Shown: positions 1 through 7,162 of the stretch, one piece after another
How positions within the stretch are numbered: the first letter of the stretch is position 1
Layout of the letters: every line of letters starts with the position of its first letter
Notes under the pieces: model-generated
The model's database searches: none
What the model saw: the letters and a program-made list of their open reading frames with translations, nothing else
What the model was told of the DNA's origin: nothing
Made by a program: the position numbers and the translations under genes
Assembly: GCA_947095945.1 (NCBI GenBank)
Contig: CAMUQM010000033.1
Location: forward strand, 1 to 14,846
DNA: 14,846 nt
Direction: 5' to 3'
From: an uncultured Prevotella sp.
GTDB taxonomy: Bacteria > Bacteroidota > Bacteroidia > Bacteroidales > Bacteroidaceae

Positions 1-212
1 AATATCGCCCCGACCGTGTAATGACCGATGGAAAGGAGATAATTGTGGTAGACTTCAAGTTTGGTAAGCCACGAGATGAATATCACGAGCAGGTACAACG
101 CTATATGAATTTACTTATGCGTATGGGTTATGAGAAGGTTTCTGGTTATATTTGGTATGTCGTTAGAAATGAGATTGTACCAACTCCTTTCCTTCCATTG
201 AACGGTGAGTAG
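1..212 (+). CDS. C-terminal end of AddA/RecB-like helicase-nuclease (partial)
   Basis: The reading frame is open from base 3 and runs to the TAG at 210-212, so only the last 69 residues of a larger protein are present. They carry the end of a PD-(D/E)XK nuclease domain of the RecB/AddA type: an Arg-Pro-Asp at bases 6-14 (metal-binding Asp), the Asp-Phe-Lys catalytic pair at 51-59 (VVDFK), and a QVQRY motif (Q-x3-Y) at 90-104. The order and spacing fit the C terminus of the UvrD-like helicase subunit that pairs with AddB to resect double-strand breaks for RecA-dependent repair. A complete AddB-like gene starts 51 nt downstream on the same strand, which supports the assignment. The helicase part lies outside the window, so it is inferred, not seen. 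The codon at 21 is an internal Met, not the start. Confidence 0.85.
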   Translation, partial: YRPDRVMTDGKEIIVVDFKFGKPRDEYHEQVQRYMNLLMRMGYEKVSGYIWYVVRNEIVPTPFLPLNGE

Positions 213-263
213 CCTATATTGCCAACTTCATTATTTCCTTAACAAGAGTTTTTATATACATTT

Positions 264-3140
264 ATGAATACATTTCTCGAACACGTAGCAGCCGATTTAC
301 TGAAGAAATATGGTAATGACATGGCTCATATAGCTGTTGTCTTCCCTAATAAGCGTGCTGCACTCTTTTTGAATCAAGCTTTAGCACGATTGGCTGATGG
401 ACCAGTATGGAGTCCAGCATATATAACCATATCTGACTTCTTTCGTCAACATTCAGACCTTACTATTGCTGATCCTATTAAAAGTATCTGTGACCTATAT
501 AAGAGTTATATTGAGGTTACAGGTAATACAAATGAAACTTTGGATCACTTCTATGGTTGGGGGCAACTACTCTTAGCTGACTTCGATGATATCGATAAAA
601 ATATGGCAGATGCTGAGATGGTTTTTTCTAATATAAGTAACCTAAAAGAATTAGATGATATTAGCTATCTTAGCGATGAGCAGAAAGCAGAATTACGCCG
701 TTTCTTCGCTAATTTTGACGATAATCCAGAGGGTATTAGAGAGCGTTTCATAACCCTTTGGTCTAAGTTAAATGATATATATAACAATTTTAATCAAAGG
801 CTTAGAAATCAAAAACTTGCATACGAGGGTATGCTTTATCGTGATGTGGTAGAGAAGTCGCAGGCAGAAACACATTATAAGCACTATGTTTTTATCGGTT
901 TCAACGTACTTCAGAAGGTAGAACAAGTACTTTTTAGACGCTTCTTAAAGGAGGAAAAGGCAAGTTTCTATTGGGATTACGATTGTTATTATATGAAGCC
1001 AACGAATGAAGCGGGTAACTATATTCGTCGTTGGCTTGACAAATTCCCTAATGCGCTGCCTAATGATAACGATGAATTGTATGATAATTTAGGTAAGGAG
1101 AAAGTGATAAATGTTATCTCTGCACCTACTGAAAATCTACAAGCGCGGTATATATCTGAGTGGTTACGAGAGAATGAAAGATATAAAGATGGTAAACGTA
1201 CTGCGATTGTTCTTTGTGATGAACACTTGTTGCAGACCGTTATACATTGTATACCTGATGATGTAGAAACTTTGAATGTAACAACAGGTTATCCTCTTCA
1301 ACAAACTCCGATTGCATCGATGGTTGCACAGCTTTGGGCATTACAAACAGAAGGTTACTCTGTCCAAGAGCAAAGTTACAGACTTCATCATGTAAACAGA
1401 GTATTACGTCATCCTTATGGAAAGTATCTTACACCAGAAGTAGCTGAAATCATCGAGCGATTGAATAGAGACCGACAATTCTATGTAAAGCCAAAAGAAG
1501 GATCACTCTTTGAATACTATCCAAGCGATAAACAGAATCTACCAACTTTAGTAAAATGGTTATCAGATACTGTCCGTTTCATCGGTATGAATGGTGCAGC
1601 TGACAAAGATCCGCTCTTTGAAGAGTCTGTCTTTCGTATGTACACGTTACTCACTCGTTTGTTCGAGTTGATGACAAATGGAGATTTGGAAGCTGATAAG
1701 ATTATTTTCCGTCGTCTTTTAACGCAACTTATTGGCTCTACAAGCATTCCTTTCCATGGTGAGCCAGCGCGTGGTGTACAGGTGATGGGAGTACTTGAAA
1801 CGCGTAATCTTGATTTTGACCATGTGCTTGTGCTCTCGTGTAATGAAGGAAATATGCCAAAGGGAGTTGATGATGCTTCCTTTATTCCTCATCTTATTCG
1901 TAAGGCATACGATTTAACGACAATAGATAATAAGGTTTCCATATATAGCTACTACTTTCATAGTATGATTCAGCGAGCAAAGGATGTAACCTTCCTTTAT
2001 AATAATTCTACGCAAGGTAGTCATACCGGTGAGATGAGTCGTTTCATTTTACAACTAATGGTAGAATGGAATCACCCAATTCATCGACTAACTTTACAAG
2101 CAGGACAAGAGCCAATGCGTTGTGAAGCAGAAGTCGTAGAGAAAAGTGATGCGGTACTTAAAAGACTCGATGAAATCAGTTATTTCTCACCAACAGCAAT
2201 TAACACATATATAGGTTGTCAACTAAAGTATTACTTTAAGTATATTGCCGGTATAAAAGAACTCGATGAAATCGACGTAGATGATGTCGATAATAGAATG
2301 TTTGGTAATATCTTTCATAAGGCAGCACAGCTTATGTATGAGCGATTGTTGCCAAGAGAAGTTATTACTGCAAAGAACATAGATTACTTGTTGAAGACAG
2401 GTAGGAGTACACAGTCGCTGACATCTGGGAATGCTGAACTAACATTGGATGATATTGTTGATGAGGCTTTTGCTACAGAACTCTTTCATCAACCGAAAGA
2501 CAGCAGAAAGCATCCAAAGCTCAACGGACTTCAACTTATTAATCGTGAGGTAATCATAAAATATCTTCATCAGTTATTACGAATTGATCGACGCACTGCT
2601 CCACTGCGCGTGATAGGTCATGAGTTTCCTGTTAGACGTTCATTGACCATTAATGTGGAAGGTTTAGAGAAGCAAATAGAGACAGGTGGAGTCATTGACC
2701 GCTTGGATGAGATATATCTTGATAGTAATAACACACGCTTACGTGTAGTTGATTACAAGACGGGAGGAAAAGTTGCAGATTCACTATCATGTGTTGATGA
2801 TATGTTTGATGCTAAGCATTTAAACAAGAAGAGTGACTACACTATGCAGGCAATGCTTTATAGTCTTATAGAGGCAACGAACGATACTAAAAAAAATCCT
2901 AATCATCGTGCGGTGAGCCCTGCTCTACTCTTTATTCAACACGCTGGTGGCGAAGATTACACTCCTGTGCTGTCAGTCAATAAGGAGGAAATAACCGATG
3001 TCACCGTATATGAGGAGGATTTCTTTAGAAATCTAACGGAGAAACTTGAAGAAATTCATAATCCTAATATATCCTTTGCACCAACAGATAATACTGAAAT
3101 ATGTAAATATTGTCCTTATAAACAGATGTGTGGACGATAA
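264..3140 (+). CDS. AddB-like PD-(D/E)XK nuclease with iron-sulfur cysteines
   Basis: A 958-residue protein of the AddB/RexB-like family, probable partner of the AddA-like protein just upstream in a helicase-nuclease that processes double-strand breaks. The C-terminal nuclease domain is well preserved: GVIDRLD with Asp812, the VVDYK catalytic motif with Asp830 and Lys832, and Q862-x3-Y866. Four cysteines fit the iron-staple 4Fe-4S site of AddB nucleases: Cys652 before the domain (TYIGCQLKYYFKY) and Cys947, Cys950 and Cys956 in the last twelve residues. The N-terminal part starts directly with AVVFPNKRAALF (about 24-35). I see no GxGxGKT Walker A loop, so this subunit is probably a helicase-like scaffold rather than an active ATPase. 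The ATG at 264 gives a sensible family N terminus. The 51-nt gap to the upstream gene suggests an operon. In Bacteroidetes it is usually annotated only as a PD-(D/E)XK nuclease family protein. Confidence 0.87.
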   Translation: MNTFLEHVAADLLKKYGNDMAHIAVVFPNKRAALFLNQALARLADGPVWSPAYITISDFFRQHSDLTIADPIKSICDLYKSYIEVTGNTNETLDHFYGWGQLLLADFDDIDKNMADAEMVFSNISNLKELDDISYLSDEQKAELRRFFANFDDNPEGIRERFITLWSKLNDIYNNFNQRLRNQKLAYEGMLYRDVVEKSQAETHYKHYVFIGFNVLQKVEQVLFRRFLKEEKASFYWDYDCYYMKPTNEAGNYIRRWLDKFPNALPNDNDELYDNLGKEKVINVISAPTENLQARYISEWLRENERYKDGKRTAIVLCDEHLLQTVIHCIPDDVETLNVTTGYPLQQTPIASMVAQLWALQTEGYSVQEQSYRLHHVNRVLRHPYGKYLTPEVAEIIERLNRDRQFYVKPKEGSLFEYYPSDKQNLPTLVKWLSDTVRFIGMNGAADKDPLFEESVFRMYTLLTRLFELMTNGDLEADKIIFRRLLTQLIGSTSIPFHGEPARGVQVMGVLETRNLDFDHVLVLSCNEGNMPKGVDDASFIPHLIRKAYDLTTIDNKVSIYSYYFHSMIQRAKDVTFLYNNSTQGSHTGEMSRFILQLMVEWNHPIHRLTLQAGQEPMRCEAEVVEKSDAVLKRLDEISYFSPTAINTYIGCQLKYYFKYIAGIKELDEIDVDDVDNRMFGNIFHKAAQLMYERLLPREVITAKNIDYLLKTGRSTQSLTSGNAELTLDDIVDEAFATELFHQPKDSRKHPKLNGLQLINREVIIKYLHQLLRIDRRTAPLRVIGHEFPVRRSLTINVEGLEKQIETGGVIDRLDEIYLDSNNTRLRVVDYKTGGKVADSLSCVDDMFDAKHLNKKSDYTMQAMLYSLIEATNDTKKNPNHRAVSPALLFIQHAGGEDYTPVLSVNKEEITDVTVYEEDFFRNLTEKLEEIHNPNISFAPTDNTEICKYCPYKQMCGR

Positions 3141-3150
3141 CCATAAATAA

Positions 3151-3196
3151 TAATAGGCGATCATAAGTGTTCGAACAACTATGACCGCCTATTTTA
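3151..3196. terminator. Bidirectional hairpin terminator between converging genes
   Basis: Bases 3152-3165 (AATAGGCGATCATA) pair with 3180-3193 (TATGACCGCCTATT) with a single A/C mismatch, enclosing a loop that contains the palindrome GTTCGAAC (3169-3176). TTTTATT follows on the + strand, and the complement of TAATAA follows on the - strand. It lies between the stops of the AddB-like gene and the helicase gene, so it can end transcription from both sides. Confidence 0.8.
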
Positions 3197-3249
3197 TTAG
3201 GATGTATAGAGGAATAGAATAGGCTTATGTCTTCTCATTAACTTTATTA

Positions 3250-5805
3250 CTATCCAATCACCTTAAACTTAGCAAACTTGAGTAGAAGTTGCTTTGTTCC
3301 GGCATTACGGAACTCAACTGTTGCCTTAGCATTTTCTCCAGAGCCTTCAAGGTTTAACACCTTGCCGATACCAAAGCGTTGATGTTCAATCGTTACACCA
3401 ACACTAAGTTCGCCTATTGAAGTTACCGATGAAACCGAAGATAATGAAGTTTCATTTGATGATAATGTTCTACCACCATTTGTTATTGCAGACGACAAAC
3501 GTTTAAAGTTCCCGCCCTCTGCTATTAATCTGCGTTTTGTTCGTTCAGAAAATGGATCTACAGCGGCTTCAGGGCGTTTGCGTTCGGTTATCTTTGGCTT
3601 TGGGTCAGCCCTAAACTGGCTTGCAACAGGGTTAGAATTCTGCCATCGTGACCCCATTTGACGATGGTCTTGCCCCCACTGTCTACTACCAGTGTAAGGC
3701 TTATTTGGTTCATACTTACGGAAGTTATCTCCCGAACTATTACGTTCCCATGGACTTCTTGAACTATTATCCTCATCCCAAGGCATCTTACGGCGTTCAC
3801 TTCCAAAGACACTATTACCGTCATCTTCTACATGAATCAATGCTGGGTCAAAATCATTTAAGAAGCGACTTGGGTTGTCCACTTGCATGGAACCATAGCG
3901 AAAACGATTCTTTGCATTCGTCAAAATACAATGTCGCTCAGCACGAGTAATAGCCACATAGAGTAATCTTCTCTCTTCTTCTATTTCGCATTTTGAATTT
4001 GCAGACATTGGACTTGGAAATATATTTTCCTCCAATCCAACGACAAAGACGGTTGAAAACTCCAATCCCTTTGATGCGTGAATTGTCATCAATGTTACTT
4101 TTGGTGTATCATCGTCTTTCTTGTCTGCATCCGTATATAAAGCTATTTCTTGAAGATAGTCAGTGAGGTAGATATTCTCCTCACGTCCTTCCTCACGTCC
4201 AGCATCAACGAAACTTTGCATAGCCGACATAAACTCCTCAAGATTCTCTCGACGAGCTAAGTCTTCAGGTTCACTGCCTGAACGAATATCAGCGCTTAAT
4301 CCACTCCCTTCAATTATATCCTTTCCAAGCTCATATGCATCTTTCAGAGCTAAGTTTTTTATAAAACCACTGATGAGTTTTTTAAAAGCAAAAAGCTTCG
4401 TCATCGTGCCCTTGTTGACATCTAATCCATATTCTATAGGGTTGATGATTATTTCCCATAAAGAAACAGCGTTACGCTGGGCACAATCAATAATCTTTTG
4501 AACTGTAGTATTACCGATTCCACGTGTCGGATAATTAATGATACGACGGAACGCTTCCTCATCATTTGGGTTAGAAACCAAACGGAAATAAGCGATAATA
4601 TCTTTAATTTCCTTACGTTGATAGAAAGAAAGTCCACCGATAATCTTATATGGAATTCCTTGCTTAAGAAATTCATCCTCGAAAGAACGGCTCTGTGCAT
4701 TTGTTCGATATAGAATGGCAAAGTTGTTATAATCACAATCTTCCTTGCGTTTGATACGTTTCAGTTCATTCGCAACAACCATTGACTCTTCTCTATCACT
4801 GTAACAAGGCTTATAGATAATCTTATCACCTTCAGCTTCTTTTGAGTAAACCTCCTTTGGAATCTGCCGTTTGTTGTGTTTCATCAACGAGTTGGCAGCC
4901 TGTACGATGAGTTGTGTTGAGCGGTAATTACGCTCTAACTTAAATAGTTTTACACCATCAAACTTCTTCTGGAAGTCAAGGATGTTATCAATGTTTGCAC
5001 CTCGAAAAGAATAAATACTCTGATAGTCATCCCCAACGACGCAGATACGGTGATGTGCCTCGGCTAATTGTCTAACAATACTCACCTGTGCATAGTTCGT
5101 ATCTTGGTACTCATCTACTAAGATATACTCAAACTGCTGTGCGTACTTCTGTCTAATCTCTTTGTTATCACGGAAGAGTAAGAAGGTGTAAAGCAAGATA
5201 TCATCAAAATCCATTGCATTTGCCTGACGACATCTTGCTTCGTATGCCTTGTAAATCATATATATTGCAGGCATACGAGCACTTCTATCGCGTTCAATAG
5301 CAGCACGGTCTGCAGCATATTGTGCAGCTGTGATCAGATGGTTTTTTGCCATTGAGATGGAGTAATGGACCGAAGCTGGCTTATACGTTTTCTCATCAAG
5401 GGCTAAGGCTTTTACAATACTCTTGATAAGTGAGCGAGAGTCATTTTCATCATAGATTGTAAAATTACTTCCAAAACCAATAGCCTGAGCCTCACGACGT
5501 AGGATGCGTGCAAAGATAGAATGAAAAGTACCCATGTAAAGGCGTTGTGCCTCTGCAGCAGTCGTTATCTGTGCAATACGCTCCTTCATCTCTCTTGCAG
5601 CTTTATTTGTAAACGTAAGAGCAAGGATATTCCATGGAGCTAAACCTTTACTGAGCAGGTAGGCAATTTTGTAAGTAAGCACACGCGTCTTACCAGAACC
5701 AGCACCAGCAATAACTAATGATGGACCTGAACAATATTCAACTGCTTCACGCTGGCTCTCATTCAGTGCTGAAAGGATTACCTCTTCTTTATCTTGATTT
5801 ATCAT
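3250..5805 (-). CDS. pcrA: PcrA/UvrD-type superfamily 1A DNA helicase
   Basis: An 851-residue ATP-dependent 3'-5' DNA helicase, expected to act in nucleotide excision repair and in clearing RecA filaments or stalled replication and transcription complexes. SF1A motifs appear in order: Q motif LNESQREAV (14-22), Walker A GAGSGKTR (34-41), FTNKAAREM (65-73), Walker B DEYQDTN (231-237), GDDYQSIYSFRGA (258-270), NYRST (293-297), MTIHASKGLEF (573-583) and ERRLLYVAITRAE (611-623). A low-complexity polar linker (about 660-800) leads to a PcrA-type Tudor-like tail, VGVTIEHQRFGIGKV onward (about 802-851), which in PcrA contacts RNA polymerase. The tail favours PcrA/UvrD over Rep. The protein is longer than Bacillus PcrA (about 740), mainly through the linker. 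The gene lies 55 nt after mtgA on the same strand with no promoter-like site between, so co-transcription is likely. The choice between the names pcrA and uvrD is conventional. Confidence 0.92.
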   Translation of the reverse strand: MINQDKEEVILSALNESQREAVEYCSGPSLVIAGAGSGKTRVLTYKIAYLLSKGLAPWNILALTFTNKAAREMKERIAQITTAAEAQRLYMGTFHSIFARILRREAQAIGFGSNFTIYDENDSRSLIKSIVKALALDEKTYKPASVHYSISMAKNHLITAAQYAADRAAIERDRSARMPAIYMIYKAYEARCRQANAMDFDDILLYTFLLFRDNKEIRQKYAQQFEYILVDEYQDTNYAQVSIVRQLAEAHHRICVVGDDYQSIYSFRGANIDNILDFQKKFDGVKLFKLERNYRSTQLIVQAANSLMKHNKRQIPKEVYSKEAEGDKIIYKPCYSDREESMVVANELKRIKRKEDCDYNNFAILYRTNAQSRSFEDEFLKQGIPYKIIGGLSFYQRKEIKDIIAYFRLVSNPNDEEAFRRIINYPTRGIGNTTVQKIIDCAQRNAVSLWEIIINPIEYGLDVNKGTMTKLFAFKKLISGFIKNLALKDAYELGKDIIEGSGLSADIRSGSEPEDLARRENLEEFMSAMQSFVDAGREEGREENIYLTDYLQEIALYTDADKKDDDTPKVTLMTIHASKGLEFSTVFVVGLEENIFPSPMSANSKCEIEEERRLLYVAITRAERHCILTNAKNRFRYGSMQVDNPSRFLNDFDPALIHVEDDGNSVFGSERRKMPWDEDNSSRSPWERNSSGDNFRKYEPNKPYTGSRQWGQDHRQMGSRWQNSNPVASQFRADPKPKITERKRPEAAVDPFSERTKRRLIAEGGNFKRLSSAITNGGRTLSSNETSLSSVSSVTSIGELSVGVTIEHQRFGIGKVLNLEGSGENAKATVEFRNAGTKQLLLKFAKFKVIG

Positions 5806-5860
5806 TCTAACTTCTTTTTTTATCGAACAGAATTACTTAATTATCTAACATACAACAACT

Positions 5861-6550
5861 TTAATGCTCTTCAGGAAAAGCTGTAATAAAAGTCATTTGG
5901 TGTTCAATCTGTCCGATTCTCTTGTGCATATAAGGTCCGGGATTCTTGGAAGAGAAGCGACGTGGATTCGGTAATGTTGCTGCTATGAGTGCACAATCTC
6001 TTCGACTAAGCTGTATGGCTTCCATACCAAAATTCTGTTCAGCACAAGCTTCTACTCCATAGATGCCATCGCCCATTTCAATAGAATTTAGATAGACCTC
6101 CATAATGCGCTGTTTGCTCCATAGGGTCTCAATGAGGAAGGTGAAATAAACCTCTAATCCTTTTCTCACCCATGAACGTCCCTGCCAAAGAAAGACATTC
6201 TTAGCTGTTTGCTGAGAGATAGTAGAACCACCACGCAGCTTCTTGCCTTTCTTTAGGTGGTCTTCGGCTGCTTTCTCAATAGCCTGATAGTCGAAGCCGT
6301 GATGTGAGAGGAAACGCTGGTCCTCACTTGCTATTACAGCTACAGGCATTGATTTTGGCATTTTCTCTAAGGGAATCCAGTCATGATAAAGTTTTACAGA
6401 CTCTCCTTTACCAATCTGCTCAAAGCAACGACTAATCATCAGAGGGGTAAAGTAAACTGGGATAAAGCGATAGACAACTACCGCCAATATTGTGGAGATA
6501 AAGGTAAGGGATAGCACCCATCTTATCACTTTAAAAAACTTCTTGATCAT
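5861..6550 (-). CDS. mtgA: Monofunctional biosynthetic peptidoglycan transglycosylase
   Basis: A 229-residue inner-membrane GT51 glycosyltransferase that polymerises lipid II into glycan strands without a transpeptidase domain. One transmembrane helix covers about residues 10-30, placing the catalytic domain in the periplasm. GT51 motifs are clear: ASEDQRFLSHHGFD with catalytic Glu76, RGGSTISQQTAKN (106-118), RKGLEVYFTFLIE with second catalytic Glu133, SKQRIMEVYLN (145-155), and LPNPRRFSSKNP near the C terminus. The start at 6550 (MIKKFF) is chosen over an in-frame ATG at 6574 because that ATG overlaps the TACCTTTG promoter box at 6579-6572 and would precede the transcription start. pcrA follows 55 nt later. 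Length and motifs fit stand-alone MtgA rather than a truncated class A PBP. Confidence 0.92.
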   Translation of the reverse strand: MIKKFFKVIRWVLSLTFISTILAVVVYRFIPVYFTPLMISRCFEQIGKGESVKLYHDWIPLEKMPKSMPVAVIASEDQRFLSHHGFDYQAIEKAAEDHLKKGKKLRGGSTISQQTAKNVFLWQGRSWVRKGLEVYFTFLIETLWSKQRIMEVYLNSIEMGDGIYGVEACAEQNFGMEAIQLSRRDCALIAATLPNPRRFSSKNPGPYMHKRIGQIEHQMTFITAFPEEH

Positions 6551-6571
6551 AGTTAATGAGTTAATTACTTG

Positions 6572-6579
6572 CAAAGGTA
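6572..6579 (-). promoter_or_regulatory. Probable -7 box of the mtgA(-pcrA) promoter
   Basis: On the - strand this reads TACCTTTG, an exact match to the Bacteroidetes -7 consensus TAnnTTTG. Transcription would begin a few bases on, near 6565-6569, leaving a leader of about 15-20 nt before the ATG at 6550. No TTTG is present at the expected 19-21 nt upstream; the nearest is 28 nt away, so the -33 element is weak or absent. Confidence 0.55.
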
Positions 6580-7056
6580 CTAAATCTTATTTGATAGTAA
6601 GCGGGAACAAAGAGTTTTTTCAAATGTTAAATCTTCCTAAGAATGTCTTTTCAATAATACAAATTAACCTCTTCATGCTGTCTAATAAATATATCTGATA
6701 GATGTTGGTTATTTGTTAATCTTTTACTATTCTCTTTCTTCTTTTTACAAATTATGTCCTTTCTAATATAATTAGTTGTAAACTTTTTTCTTATACATCG
6801 AAATTAATACATGCTCTTTTAGCTTTTAAAAGATGCCCAATTAACTTTCAAAAGATGCCCTTTTGAGGTCTAACTAACGCCCTTTTGAAGTCCAATTAAG
6901 CACCTATTATTTTATCCGTTTGTAACTAATTGGTTTCCTGCTGGTTGCAGACTTGCTTTTAAACTGTTTTTTTTCGCTTTTATTTGAGGACTTTAATCCG
7001 AATTTATGTAATGATTTTTCATGGTTGTACCGACGTTTTTGTGACATAAAAATAAA
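6580..7056. other. Non-coding region upstream of mtgA
   Basis: About 480 nt between the mtgA promoter box and the htpG terminator. It is strongly AT-rich, stops are frequent in all frames, and I see no credible gene, tRNA or rRNA. The only organised element I find is the 22-nt-period array at 6813-6900. I found no clean TTTG-N19-21-TAnnTTTG promoter on either strand here, so a small RNA gene is possible but unsupported. Confidence 0.6.
6813..6900. repeat. Imperfect tandem array, four units of 22 nt
   Basis: Four consecutive 22-nt units begin at 6813, 6835, 6857 and 6879. Each starts GCYC (GCTC, GCCC, GCCC, GCCC). Units 1 and 2 both end in AAAAGAT and share a central TTxAxCTTT. Units 3 and 4 both start GCCCTTTTGA and match at 18 of their first 21 positions (G/A, T/C and C/T differences). 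The palindrome CTTTTAAAAG lies at 6823-6832. The units contain stops and no ORF, so the array is non-coding. It may be a local duplication, a phased protein-binding region, or one copy of a dispersed intergenic family. Confidence 0.7.
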
Positions 7057-7119
7057 AGGTTCTTCCGTTAAAGCTATACGCCTATGTGATAAGCGTTTAT
7101 GCTTTTAACGGAAAAACCT
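7057..7119 (-). terminator. Long hairpin terminator of htpG
   Basis: Bases 7057-7074 pair with 7101-7119: five pairs (AGGTT), one mismatch, ten pairs (TTCCGTTAAA), a bulged A and two GC pairs. A second stem, 7075-7081 with 7093-7099, extends it inward with one mismatch around an 11-nt loop. Read on the - strand it is followed by TTTTATTTTTATG, a good U-tract. It lies 44 nt beyond the htpG stop. Confidence 0.8.
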
Positions 7120-7162
7120 CTATTATTAGTTTTGTTTACAAGTAGGAAACCTACTTATATTC

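Noticed and set aside
6551..6574. Start of mtgA eight codons earlier
   Set aside because: That ATG overlaps the TACCTTTG -7 box, so it would precede the transcription start.
6813..6900. CRISPR array
   Set aside because: Units are contiguous with no unique spacers between constant repeats, and there are no cas genes nearby.
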